The notes below the pieces were generated by a model. The model did no database searches, was not told the DNA's origin, and worked only from the letters and a program-made list of their open reading frames with translations. A stretch of 64,000 bases of DNA from Stratiolaelaps scimitus. Its lineage: Eukaryota; Arthropoda; Arachnida; Mesostigmata; Laelapidae. The position numbers and the translations under genes are program-made. Position 1 is the first letter of the stretch; every line of letters begins with the position of its first letter. The stretch spans positions 3,025,501-3,089,500 of the forward strand of contig JABWDB010000011.1 of the NCBI GenBank assembly GCA_019614645.1, written 5' to 3'. Below are positions 1 through 11,290 of this stretch, in pieces.

Positions 1-212
1 TCGTGTACAGTTTGTCGAAAAGCTACTCAATGAATCGGCAGGACTCAATGAAACTTCAGTCAAGCTGCGTGATGGTGCACGCACGACGATAAAAAAAAAA
101 CACCATCCATTCGCTTCTCCGTTCGTTAGATTAGGTTAGTAAGATAAAATAAAAATACAAATAAATACACACACACACGCGCGCACGAAAACTACAATTC
201 GTACAGCGGAGT

Positions 213-422
213 TTAGAGAGGAGATCGCAGGGGATCGCGGTCACGATCGACAGACCGACTGTTCTCCAATCCAGCTCTGGCCAACTCTTCCTCCTTGTCC
301 GTGCTGTAAGCATTGTTCTCCAGCTTCGGGGTTGTTTTTATGCGTCGAGCCCGATCCTCTTCGCACGCCTTCTTGGGCAGCGGGTCATCGTTCTGCCGGC
401 CCACAAAGACCCATAGTCTCAG
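213..422 (-). CDS. Putative C-terminal coding exon, unknown gene
   Basis: I do not recognise this gene. A minus-strand frame stays open for about 90 codons (from about 487) and ends at TAA (213-215). The last ~65 residues are very hydrophilic and charged, with runs such as PLPKKACEEDRARRIK, PKLENNAYSTDKEEELARA and a closing Arg/Asp-rich tail. They look like the cytoplasmic tail of a membrane protein or an adaptor. No ATG begins the frame, so it should be a terminal exon. Two acceptor-like CAG sites fit phase 0, giving exon starts at 422 or 392; neither has a good pyrimidine tract. Its upstream exons would lie to the right on the minus strand, but none was found. The exon call rests on composition and openness alone. 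Confidence 0.38.
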   Translation of the reverse strand: MRLWVFVGRQNDDPLPKKACEEDRARRIKTTPKLENNAYSTDKEEELARAGLENSRSVDRDRDPLRSPL

Positions 423-2178
423 CTGGCCGCTACGCGTTTGGCCGCCTCGTATCCTCGGCGGGTTACACCTTCCCAGCGCGTCGGATCATCGGCCTCCACT
501 TGAAATCCAATTTCATTCCTTTATCATGAGACGGCCGTCGTTGCAAAAAAACAGATTGGTGTTGACGGCGGCGGCGGCAGCGATAGCGGCTGTGAGAGGG
601 AGTCGACAGAGATTCGGTTGTTGTTTTTTGTCGGCCCTGACCAAACGCTTTATGAACCATGCGGGCGTCTTCACCAGAGATCCCGCACCGTTTGCGATCC
701 TCACCCGCTGTCCTGTACATCCAGATAGATGTCAATAAAAACGATCTCGAGTCGCTGTGTTCTTCGCCGGTGAACATGCTTCGCGCCCTGGTTGCGCGGA
801 TTTGCTCAATGAGGCGCCTTTGCTGTGCTGGCGCCCGTCCGATGCCACTTCAGCATGGGTGCTCCCGTTGCATACAGAGGCTGGGCCTGCTCCCTACCTG
901 CAAACGCGTCCGATATAGTGAGCCAGGTTCAGACATTTCATACCAAGCTCGGTGCTCCTCGTGAATCAAGTGGTGGTCACACTCTGTCCATCCCCGTGAT
1001 ATCAACGGGTTGGGCGCCACAGGTGTTCCGAGATTTCGGAATCGAAGCGCGGCTATTTGCGTGAATCCCAGCAAAACGTGTGAATCTCACACCTGATGAA
1101 TAGTGCCAGTGGCCCAATGGTGGGGCAGCGGTGACACCCTGAGCGATTTCGTACCGCATTGCACGAGCAGCATTTATGAAATTGAGCACCTTCGATTCAA
1201 AGCAGATGAAGAAATACGATAGGGCCGTAAGTGAGCATGTCAGAGCAGGCCTACTCGGTACAATGTCCTGACGTTTTGAGTCATTTCGAAATCTCACGAT
1301 GCCTTTTTTTCTCTGCCTGGACGATTCGTCCATTTGTTTCGCGCAGGACCAGCCCGCTTTCTCGTTGAAGACGACCATTGTAACCCGTGCCCCCGATGTT
1401 CCCTGCACCTACCAATCGATGTGCGTACCAGCCACCCGCGCCTAGTCTCCCCTAATAACAAACGCTTCAAGCCAAGAAAAATAGATAAGAAGAATCTTCA
1501 ATAAATACAGCAGCAACAGCAGATACGGACGGAGCGTGGTATCAATCGTGTCCTCAGCCGAATCAAGCTGAATTGCCCAAAGGGTCATACACGTTATACG
1601 TCACCACGTTCATTTATTTGTTTCTTTTTCTCTTTCTTAGTACAACTTAGTCGGCAGACAAGCGTTTCCCTTGTAATCGTCCATTCGCAAGATACTGGTA
1701 TATTTACACATGGTGCTACCTAGAAAGGCGGTTAGAGAGGGAGAGGTGGAGGATTTTTAACAAATTTCTGGCTTTGTTTGAATTCGATAAATACTGCTTC
1801 CTTTCGAATAAATAGACCTCGACTCGAGCTTCGAGAGGTAAATTCACGCACACACGCACTATCTGACCATTTCCGTATGCCGTAGTTGTCCTTCAGTCTC
1901 ATTGTAGGGTAGAAGAAGGCAATAACATCTCCGCCATCGTGTGGCATAGATGTAATCGCCGATATTGATGTGTGCGCCTATGAGAATCTCGTTTAAGGAA
2001 GATCGACCAGATGTCACTGTTGGGATCCAGACCTCGCCAACTCCAACATGCGCCAACCTCTCAGCCACAACATGAACGAAACACCACCAGCTTTACAGGT
2101 TAGAAATTCACCGTGGAATACACCCAGCCGTCGCTCAAACAAACCCCATTATAACCATTAACCACCATTAACCCCATT

Positions 2179-2181
<3 letters not shown>

Positions 2182-2249
<68 letters not shown>
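2182..2249. repeat. (TA)n microsatellite, 68 bp
   Basis: Uninterrupted TA dinucleotides, the longest pure microsatellite in the window. Self-complementary, so it can extrude as a cruciform; probably highly polymorphic in length. Confidence 0.98.
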
Positions 2250-2250
<1 letters not shown>

Positions 2251-2870
2251 CTAGCTCAACGAAACTGTTCCTGTGACCTCAACAATCGGTTCCTAATAGT
2301 TCGCGGTTTTGTTCGTCGGCCATCTCCACCTCACCGAAATCGCGTCTTCATTCGACACGTCCACTTGGAAAGTGGCGATTTGTCTCACGACGGCGCGAAC
2401 ACAGCAGACCGCATCAGAATTCACATTTCGTTCGTGCGTCTGCAGCAATTCGTATGACAACCTTAAAGGTCTCTAGAGTACACAAGGAGGCGACACTGGG
2501 CGGATTGGGCTAAGAACTGCGAGAACGGCTTCGACGAAATTTTAAGGTTCGGATCGTGATCGCCGCCTTGTGCGTGTAAGCGTTCACACTGTTTACCCCC
2601 TCACCCCCCCCCCCCGCCACCCCACACACAACTAATTAATTTTTTGTAGCTAACTAGTTCGCTCACTATAGCTTCACTTGGGCCATGTACAAAAATCGCT
2701 CAGGCAACCCAAACATCGTAAGAACTGCAGCCGTGTGTGCTCTTCTCCACTTAGGTATCAATATACACACGTTCACCGGCGTACGAGCCGTTCTAGAATC
2801 ATTTCGCATCTTACAAAAGGTCCATCGTACAATTTCAAGATACACAATCGAATGTCACTACAATACGCAC

Positions 2871-2871
2871 A

Positions 2872-2896
<25 letters not shown>
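2871..2896. repeat. (AT)n microsatellite
   Basis: 26 bp of pure AT dinucleotides followed by an imperfect GTATATAAA tail. Confidence 0.95.
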
Positions 2897-2903
<7 letters not shown>

Positions 2904-3203
2904 AAAGTTAAGTATCCAGTCCACTGGGTATAAAAACACGCTGATACCTTATTATACATTGGGTCAATACCTAGATAACAATCAATATCATCCCTACAGC
3001 CGCTCCAAGCAGTCGTCGCCTTGCGCAGAGATTTCCCTAACTTTTTCCTCTACAACCCCGCGCATGGCCGCCGAACGCCACGTGACAGCGACTTGACCGC
3101 GATACCTACCTACAGCAGCATCGTCATTACGAGGAGAAATGACCATACACTACATATGAACCCTTATATATATATATGTGTATATACTACACGGCACTTC
3201 CAA

Positions 3204-4151
3204 CTATTCCTCGCTGGTCTTCACCGGGCCAATATTCCCTCGTCTGCTGTGGAACGCATGATGAAGTGTGGCGAGCTGCGAGACGATCTTCTTCTCGATC
3301 TCGCCGCCGGCCTGAATCTCTTCGCAGGACATTCGTATCTCGATCTTCTCCATTTTGCTTACGAACGTGACGCGTTCCTTGCGCGAGTGCAGCTCGTTGG
3401 CGATCACCCAGCTGTGCTTGTAGTTGTCGAGGGCCCGCTTCGCCTTCTCGAGCAGGATGTTCTCGTCGGTCTCAAGCTTGAACGACACTACGAACGCGTC
3501 CGGCACCCAGACGCAAACGAGCGGTTTGAGGACCTTCGGCACGAGGTGGAACGTCATGGTGAGCTGGGCGTCGGAGTTAATCTTGTGTTGAGCCATCTCG
3601 TCGGGTGGCACGTAGAAATCGCTGACGGCCGCCGCCAGATAGAACATCGCCTTCGATGAAAACGACCGAAGGTGCTGAGCCGCTGCGCGCAACAGGAACA
3701 GATAGTCGGCCAGCGTCGTGAACGTGATCTTCAGGAGGCGGTTCTCGGAGCGGACCAACTCGTACTCGGCCATGATGTCCTGCAGCTGCGGTCGCGTCTT
3801 TTCCGCAATGCTAATCTCGCCGTTCTGGTACGAGAACAGATCGAGGACGTTGTCGCGGATTTTTCGCGAGAACGGCTCGAGTGAATTCGACCGATGGAGA
3901 AAGATCACGACGTAGCCAGCCTTCAGGAAATACTCGGCACTTGCCGCGCCACGCATGCCCAAGCTGAAGTTGTCGACAAAACGAACCGTGTTGTGCTCCA
4001 GGGGAACGGTCGTCCCGCCCGACGTGATCAGGACAATGTTCACCCCATCGCGGCCCCGATGAAACGCGCAGAACTCGTCAATGCGTCGGGATTTCTGCTC
4101 GAAATCGTGGCCGGGCTTGTTCCGATCGAAGAACGCGTCACACTCCGCCAT
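3204..4151 (-). CDS. PPCS: Phosphopantothenate-cysteine ligase
   Basis: Joins 4'-phosphopantothenate to cysteine with nucleotide triphosphate, the second step of coenzyme A synthesis in the cytosol; eukaryotic PPCS stands alone rather than fused to the decarboxylase. The 315-residue product matches the animal length (about 310). Recognisable family blocks are [12 protein letters not shown] (41-52), the [18 protein letters not shown] segment (56-73) of the nucleotide/substrate pocket, [13 protein letters not shown] (170-182) and VSFKLETD (222-229). I chose ATG at 4151 over the in-frame ATG at 4196 because a clear 3' splice site (TTGCCTTTCAG, AG at 4161-4160) lies 8 nt before it, so the upstream codons are probably intron and the 5' UTR is spliced. 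The coding region itself is intronless here. Ends at TAG/TAA-type stop before 3204. Identification is firm; the exact start is inferred. Confidence 0.95.
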   Translation of the reverse strand: MAECDAFFDRNKPGHDFEQKSRRIDEFCAFHRGRDGVNIVLITSGGTTVPLEHNTVRFVDNFSLGMRGAASAEYFLKAGYVVIFLHRSNSLEPFSRKIRDNVLDLFSYQNGEISIAEKTRPQLQDIMAEYELVRSENRLLKITFTTLADYLFLLRAAAQHLRSFSSKAMFYLAAAVSDFYVPPDEMAQHKINSDAQLTMTFHLVPKVLKPLVCVWVPDAFVVSFKLETDENILLEKAKRALDNYKHSWVIANELHSRKERVTFVSKMEKIEIRMSCEEIQAGGEIEKKIVSQLATLHHAFHSRRGNIGPVKTSEE

Positions 4152-4199
4152 GACCCGACCTGAAAGGCAATCATTAACATCAACGATTAACATCATTAA

Positions 4200-5654
4200 C
4201 TAACACGGTGAACTGTTGTCTGTTCTGAACTTTTGTTCTGCTCGGCAACGAGCGTCAAATTGAACCTAAACACGGTAGCGCATGCCTAAGAAGAAAAACG
4301 GCGGCCTAAACGCGGCCTAAGCACACAACGCCATAGCTGTCGAGCTCGTCACCCACAGGCGTAGTCATCTCCGATGTCGCGTAGCACTCCCATTCGGTCG
4401 GTGATGACGTTCTGCCGTTGGGGCAACGTGAGTCCGACGTAGGTCAGCTACAGTACGTCCAACAACACGGCGTGTCACGTTTGCCTAGAACAGCGCCCAC
4501 AGGATTCTCGACCAATCTGGGCAGTTGATACAACTTCTATGACCGTCTCCTGTTCGCTGCTCCTTCGCTTCGGCGGTAAACCACAATTTCGACAACTCGG
4601 ATTAAATCACCGATCCATCTCCAGAAGCTAGTCAGTGCTACTGTGCCGCGTCCACCGGTGACGCGAGCGGTTGTCTGCCAAGTAGATGGGAGATACGAAG
4701 AGAGACGATGCTCGTGTCCAGACGACCGCACGGTTTGCTTGCCGGCGCCGAATGCGGGCCCGTTGTCGGGCTGTGGCTGACTTTTGTGGCGGCGGTGCCG
4801 GCGCGGTCAGCGCAGCCGCAAGCGATTCGCGCATCATTGCGCATCGAACTGGGTTATTATCATGGATGGGCGACAATATGCCGCTACGGCGGCAGCGGCG
4901 GCGGCTGCTGCGGCGACTGTTGGGGAGAGACGAGCGCCGGTAGTGGGGGTTTTGCAGGTCCAGCAGTAGCAGCAACACTAACACTGCTCATGTCAACGGT
5001 GCATTGGCGCCGTATGGTCCAGACGCGTACGGGGCAACCATCGAACCATTGACTGCTTGTCTCTCTGTACGTCAAGCATAACAGGCCTGTGCCGTCATCG
5101 ATGGTAGCGATATCGGACGCCGACCCAGCACGGCTGCTATTGCATTGCTGCTCCTGCTGCTGGCGAAAATGTATGTCACCAAAGTGCGCCACTGCTGTCT
5201 CCCTGTTCCCAGCTCGGCGCCTGGGCGGCAGAAACCGGCTCATCCTTACCCAGTTCCCCATTTGTCGCCGGTAGCCAGTAGTCGCTAGGTGTAGCCACCG
5301 ATTATGGGACATCATAGACATTGCCGTTTGGCGAACAGCGGCATCTGGCATCCGTCGTCAAGAGCAGCATCGAGTTGCCATCGAAGATCCGCGCGCTCTG
5401 CTACTGTTGGCTCCCCCGCCGCCGCCGCCGCCACCTTCGCGAATCTCAGACTTTGATCGACGGAGAACCTCTACGATGGGCCACTCGTGGTGGAGCTCGC
5501 GACCTGCCGCTTTCCGCCAGCCAGAAAATGAGCCCACTCTCTTGGAACCCTATTGAAATGCTGAGGCCCTAGATCTCCATTTTGCGGAACGGTTTGACGA
5601 GCTGTGTTTCGTTGACAGTGGGCGCCAAACGAAATCCAATCGTAAAACCGTATC
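4200..5654. other. GC-rich intergenic sequence upstream of PPCS
   Basis: Probably holds the PPCS 5' UTR intron and promoter. Between 4.65 and 5.45 kb it is GC- and CpG-rich with GGC/GCN trinucleotide runs (4885-4920, 5408-5428), so several frames are open by chance on both strands. A plus-strand ATG at 4863 opens a short polyalanine-rich frame ending at 4969, but no family or convincing donor site supports it. Confidence 0.45.
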
Positions 5655-5879
5655 AACGAGTGGGTGGACGGACAGTGAACCCTGCCGATGGGCAAACAAT
5701 GGCACCGTGACATATATATATATATTATATATATATATATATGTCATATCTTGGCATATATATATATACGGGATCACTGCTACCCAACAATCAACGTTCA
5801 CGGAACTGCTTTCCGCAGTATGTCTACCACGAGTGCATTGTTCGCCCATCGGCAGGGTTCGTTATCTACCCCACTCGTC
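5655..5879. mobile_element. Fold-back / MITE-like inverted-repeat element
   Basis: Two imperfect inverted arms of about 57 bp (5655-5711 and 5823-5879) flank a core of TA repeats. The best match is the shared core GAACCCTGCCGATGGGC at 5677-5693 and, inverted, in 5835-5860. The match continues outward to ACGAGTGGG (5656-5664; inverted at 5871-5879) and inward toward a GTGACATA/GTAGACATA pair. The core has an internal TA palindrome (5711-5744), so the whole unit can fold into one long hairpin. No coding capacity. Size and arms fit a non-autonomous DNA transposon or fold-back element; no clear target-site duplication was found. Confidence 0.6.
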
Positions 5880-6492
5880 CATATATAGATATATAGGGGA
5901 CAGCAAGATGAACAGGCTATGCATTACTGAGCATGAAGTTCAAGGACGGAGTTCAATGCAATACAGTGTTCCTTGGGCAAAATCACCTCATACTTCACTA
6001 AGCAATTTCGTGCAGGTGACACCTTCAGCTGGCCATCACTTACGCATATCATAATTGCATCGCCTCGGGTACTCATCTACCTTTTATGACACACGTTAAT
6101 TTTACACCAATTTCCTGTCAAGACTACAGAGTCCCAACGCAACGACCATAGACACCCGACCGGGCCTATATTGTCACATCATTGCCATTGGATTTTTTAT
6201 CGTCACATCGCGAGATGGTCTGCTCTAATTTTAGCCTCCGTATCTCCGATCGGCCGTCGATAGGGGTCCACCTTCAAAGGTCCGTTAAGTTGCTTCTGGG
6301 AAATATTAGATATAAATATTAGAGGCTGAATCAATACTCGTTAAGTGTATTCCGGCACCCTGGCACTGTCAAGCTTGACAGATCGCCTGATTTGGTTACT
6401 CCTTACGTACGCGATGGTCGTGTGCGTGTGGGTCTGTGTGTTTTGTAGTGCGTGACTGTGGTGATAATGGCGAACAACAAAAACGCCAACAC

Positions 6493-6598
6493 CTCCTTAA
6501 GGCTTACAACCCTCCTTGAAGGAAATCAACTCCTTGTGGCATTGTTACCACCTCCTTCAAACCTCCTTAGGTTGTCCGGCCTCCTTATACACCTCCTC
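6493..6598 (+). repeat. Cluster of CTCCTT hexamers
   Basis: Six exact CTCCTT copies (6493, 6512, 6530, 6552, 6563, 6581) and one CTCCTC (6593) in 106 bp, at irregular 11-22 bp spacing. Two complementary AAGGAG copies follow within 40 bp. It is not a simple tandem repeat, because the spacers differ. It could be a cluster of binding sites or a decayed minisatellite. Confidence 0.7.
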
Positions 6599-6751
6599 GA
6601 TGTGCAAGTGCCGCCTAAGGAGCTGCTCTAAGGAGAGAGATGATTGGAGCTGTAGTCGGTGAGCGCACGAGTCATATATATATATATATAACTTCTAACG
6701 CGCGATGTCGGGTTTACGGGACGACTTTTTTTGAAAGACAAAACACACACG

Positions 6752-6754
<3 letters not shown>

Positions 6755-6785
<31 letters not shown>
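6755..6785. repeat. (TA)n microsatellite
   Basis: 31 bp of TA dinucleotides followed by a broken GTAGATATATATAG tail. Confidence 0.95.
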
Positions 6786-6788
<3 letters not shown>

Positions 6789-7560
6789 GATATATATAGT
6801 GTGATATATTTCGTTGTATAATTGTCGTAGGTCGTCATAATCAACCAGTAATGACTATGATCCAACTTGTAGTTTTACATTTTGATTTTATGAGCCAATG
6901 ATATACTTGTCGCACAAAAAGCACAACACATAACACATACACACACACACACACACACAGACATTAGAACCGGCCATTTGTCTTTGTGGCCCTCGAGGCT
7001 TCAGCTTTCGCGCGGTTACAGAGCTGGCGCGAATCGAATGACTTCCCGCCCCCATACTGGAACTGCCTTTGGACACATGTTGCCACTGTCTGGTCAGAGT
7101 TCCGCTCTTTAGCCAATGAGGGAGATAGTTATATAACCTTCGGGTGGATAGTCTTACGATACTAATTAAGCTTGCGATATATTCATATAGATATTAATCT
7201 TAAGAGACAAAGCAATGCGACATAATACTATGACTAATCCGTCACGATAATGTTTTTAGCATGTTAGGCAGCGTTCCGTTGCTCTTGTGTATTCAGAGAA
7301 TTGCCCCCAGCGGGCGTACGATATTCGGACAAGAATGAAGCATTGTCACTGTGTCGCAAAAAATAAAAAAGTCAGTCCAAGTTTGACCATCAAGGTGGCC
7401 ACTTCAAGACTGCGCACAGTGTCCTCACTATGTTCCCATTACATCGTACAAATAGAAGGCGAAGCACCGATTAAGTCAGCATGTCCCGTGGGACAAGGGG
7501 CTCGAACACTTTAATATACGATCTCGGCGCCATAAAGTCCAATAGTGAGCAATATGCATG

Positions 7561-7580
7561 TATATATATATATATATATA
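7561..7580. repeat. (TA)n microsatellite
   Basis: Ten TA units followed by a short CA run. Confidence 0.93.
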
Positions 7581-10269
7581 CACACCAAGTCTGCGTGAAT
7601 AGGCAGCCACCTCATAGGTTGCCTCATTTCAGCCCGAGATCAGCCCGAGCCGCTGAAAAAGTGTTGACAAACGAAATTACAGTAGAAGTAATGGTATAAC
7701 AGTAATAGTAATACCTAAAGGTTAAGAGCTGAAGCCTGTTAGATAGGGGAACAGCTGAGGGTCAGCTTGAAAAAAAAACAGTGATGGTACCACCCAAGTT
7801 CCCAACACATCCACCTCCCAAAAACCAGTAGCATTTACAAACGAAGTCATCTTGGTCATCGTCTCAGTTGTGCTGACCAGATAAATGGACGTCGTCATTC
7901 GTTGTGCGATCGCCAGACCCACCGCAGGGGAGGCAGCGTTTTTATCAAGATTTATATCACCATCGCTGAAATACACGCATTACGCCTTGTCCACATATGA
8001 GACATTCAAGGTTGGGCAAAATCAACGAAATGAATTTGAATCAACGGTGCAGATTTCAAGGGATCTATATGTGGGGCGAACTGGCGATCTATTTAGCGGA
8101 CGAACGAGCGCTCTGCGTACGCCCCAATATCCGGCCACTTAGCTTTGCGACACGTCTACGAGCTTGGTAAATGTGTGTCACTCGCTCGCGTTTATGCATA
8201 TGCGTCGGCTATTTTCAGCAGCCGCAATCCTTCTTGTATCCCGCATGCAATGCATTGTAATGAAATGAAATGAGGGAGCCGGCGGCCCACGGTACGAGGG
8301 GGCATCTTGACTGGACTAGTTCACCTCTCAATCATCTGGATACTTAGGCGAACACTTAATAAGCGCTCGAAGGCACTGAATATCATTGACAACGTCGAGC
8401 GGCCACGGCGAGCGCGGATGGGATGTGTATGGACGGAGTCGGTGAGCCGACCAATCCAGCCGTCGACGAGAGACATGGTCACATCGAGCGTTGCGCGCAT
8501 CTTTGAGATGCCCTTCAGCCAAGTGTTCGAGTGCTTTTAAGAAGGTATGGAGTTCGATGAGAGCTCGGAGGGAGAGACACTTCGCCAGGGACGCGGCACG
8601 GCGACGACGCCGCCGCCGAGGATGATCGCGATCGATCCACCATCGCAAGCGATTTGAGATCGCTTCGTCTGTTGTCAATGAAACACGAACCGTTCGTCTA
8701 TCTCTCGCAGACGAGCGGTGGCCACAGCGACGATTCGGTATGCTAGGTATAAACGCAGGCCTTTACTGAGACGATGCCGCTGGCCGAGAGATTTGCTCCC
8801 AGCTCGCTGTTACAAGAGCAGACATATCGTAACCGCAAGCGGGCCAAGCAACGTCACAACGGCATTTTCCATTTATTGTCAATATGATAGAAATGATTCG
8901 AATCGGCGCTGCGAGGGGACGCGGGGAACGCGGGGGGAGGTCTGCACAGCGATACGAACAATTTCCGATTGTCGCTGTATTTCTTAATTACCCGGTGTGC
9001 CATATGGTGAACGGATAACATCAGAAATCGAATGTCGGCAATGAGACTGCACAAAGCACCACAACATCTTACAGATGTCTAGTGTAGGGAGTCTGGCGTT
9101 CGACTTAGCAGATGCTGAAATATGTGACACGCTAGAATTGCCATATATCTGACGTTTTGCCAGTAAAACAAAATAGAGCTACCAGACGGGCTGCAATGCA
9201 TCTGGCATCGACATCATGGAAGTCCCTGGGCGGGATTCGCGCACCACTGAGGGAACGAATAACTGGTTATTGGTTCGATTCAACTTTTGGCAAACCTGAT
9301 GACTATGGTGCCACAGAGATGAACCTCTATCACCAGTTGGGGCTTGATATTTGCGTAGGAGAACTGTGAAAATTGATATTCATGCAACGATTAACTCGCA
9401 TTACAGGGACTAACCTTAGGGCATGCCCCTTCTACGAAGTTGAACTTGATTAATATTGCACTCGTTTGGTCTATTTGCCTGTATTTTAATCGGGCCACTA
9501 ATACGCCAGTTCAGTATTTAGAACACGCACATATTTCTGCCCCCACCGGACGATGAAAAAAACACTGCTTAATTAATACTTAATGGACAATATAGCTGTC
9601 AATAACAATAATTTCTGCCTATGGCCTTTTCGTTGACTCTCTTCAAACGCTGCTCAACATATTCAGATAAGTTCGAATCGCAATAATGTCATTGCTCGAC
9701 TGTGACAGGGAGAAAAGTAGTGAATTATTATTTGCATGCGTGAAGAAACGATCTTTTGCCGCTGTACCAGCTGTCAACTGACGCCAATCATTCAGAATCC
9801 GATATATTTTTATAGATTTCTGTATCTGATTTCTACTCTTCATCATCTAGGCTGTGCTTTTGATAACATTTCCCATCAATAATATTGGTAAGAGATAACG
9901 AGTGATTCTGGACGCCTGCAGTAACCTGTGGCGTACCTGAGCACTTAGCTATTTCATGCAGAAATTCAACTCGTTGTCCTAATTGCCCAACGGTCCTCAT
10001 CGTGAGGGATATCAGAATGTCCAAGATCTATCTATTTTCGTGAGCATCACAGAATTCTCATGGAAGCCAGGGGTTTTGGAACAGATTAAGGTCCTCTCTC
10101 GCCCATGTCATCGATTTCTTCAAACATAACGTTTTTTGCAAGTTACGCTAAGATAGGTCTGTTTTAGCGTCTCAGTCAGCTAATAAGCAGTCCTGTGACG
10201 AAATGGAGTGTTTGTCGTACATGTAACATTCGTCCATATTCAAATTTGTACTCGCTATTATTTTTATAC

Positions 10270-10290
10270 ATGAATAGTATTACTATTCAT
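10270..10290. repeat. Near-perfect palindrome
   Basis: Ten perfectly complementary base pairs (ATGAATAGTA at 10270-10279 with TACTATTCAT at 10281-10290) around one central T. Pairing resumes outward after a one-base bulge (TACA/TGTA). Confidence 0.9.
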
Positions 10291-10950
10291 TGTACCTCAT
10301 TCAACTTGCGAGTCCGCCATCGAAGAGATAGGTCCTCCACTTTGAGATCACCCTGTGGTGTTTTCTACAGATCTCGCCTCTACAGACGACTACCTATCTT
10401 ACTATTTCTGTAGAATCGTATTACAGCTAGTGGTCACTTTTCATTTATGGTGTTTTCACTTAATTAGATAAGTCATTGTGCGTTTGCAACATCTGGTAAG
10501 TAAGAAGTAGTTCGGAAGCTCGTGGTCGGTTTTCCCGACACTTTTCCTTGCGGCGCCCGTGGCACAAGTCCTACTTCGTAATTCAGCCCCAATCACAGTA
10601 AGCACTAGTATATTCGTGTATCATCTGCCGACGAGCGGGCTGATTCAGTTTCGTGTGCGTGTCCTCAATGCGACTATGTCAGATCCGATACTGGACACCA
10701 CACCCTGTTCGGAATTGTCGACTTGGCTTGACAGCAGCAACTTCCCTGGCTGTCCATGGTGTCATCGCGTATTCGACTTCTGATCTGGTCATGAAACTGG
10801 TGAATCTGGAGATACTTGGAAGCACTTCGTATAAACCAGGGATGAACCTATTATTTATGCAGCTTTCTCATGAATTTGTTCATTAGTCACTCTTTGATCA
10901 GGCTTCGGATGATCTAAAACGAACCAGACTGAAGGCCGTTGCTAGGTCTT

Positions 10951-10986
10951 GGGCGGAACAGCATGGCTTAATATGCTGTTCCGCCC
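10951..10986. repeat. Perfect 14-bp stem hairpin
   Basis: GGGCGGAACAGCAT (10951-10964) is perfectly complementary to 10973-10986 across an 8-nt loop. It is GC-rich inside an AT-rich tract, unlike random AT palindromes. It could be a transposon end, a structured RNA or a fold-back relic. Confidence 0.92.
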
Positions 10987-11220
10987 TATCATATGGGAAC
11001 TTCACCGGATGATCGATGTACCCCACGTAAGCGGTTGATTCGAGTGGTCATCATGGGCTCTCTTGAAAAAAAAATGCAGGTCGTGGCCCGACACACACCC
11101 TTTAATAAACGAGACTTTGGCCAGAGATGTTCGTTCCACACCTTTTCCTTGGTTCATGGCCCTGGAAGTATTTGTCGCTCTGATAGGAAGCCTCCTGATG
11201 GTGTGGTCGTTGTGTCAGGA

Positions 11221-11290
11221 CCTAATACCTCGAGAAAGTGGAAATGATTGTACCAGGGATACAATCATTAAAGTTTCTCGAGAAATTAGG
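11221..11290. other. 70-nt pre-miRNA-like hairpin
   Basis: Three stacked stems with small internal loops: CCTAAT (11221-11226) with 11285-11290, CTCGAGAAA (11229-11237) with 11274-11282, and AATGATTGTA (11243-11252) with 11260-11269. The terminal loop is 7 nt (11253-11259). About 25 Watson-Crick pairs in a single unbranched 70-nt fold match the size and shape of an animal microRNA precursor. A short MITE would look the same. Expression cannot be seen from the sequence. Confidence 0.5.

Larger units (their letters stand above)
423..3203. other. Intergenic, no gene seen
   Basis: Mixed-composition sequence with several overlapping short frames on both strands between 460 and 1410 that lack splice signals or family resemblance. 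It holds two TA microsatellites (2182-2249 and 2871-2896) and a poly-C stretch near 2606. The 3' UTR of the leftward PPCS gene must lie just left of 3204, but I see no canonical AATAAA on the minus strand there. Confidence 0.5.
5880..10265. other. Intergenic, repeats only
   Basis: No recognisable gene. Contains TA tracts (6674-6690, 6755-6785, 7561-7580), a CA tract (about 6938-6959) and a CTCCTT-rich patch. Open frames between 7.7 and 9.4 kb are short, lack splice signals and resemble nothing I know. Confidence 0.5.

Noticed and set aside
3021..4163. Plus-strand frames of up to 212 codons
   Set aside because: They are the antisense shadow of the PPCS coding region; their composition mirrors PPCS codons and they match no family.
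4884..5351. 155-codon minus frame ending in a Gln/Pro-rich tail
   Set aside because: The Pro/Gln tail is just the antisense of GGC/CTG-type runs; no family resemblance or splice support.
5711..5769. TA palindromes read as transcription terminators or replication origins
   Set aside because: Pure TA runs always self-pair; only the surrounding non-TA inverted arms are informative.
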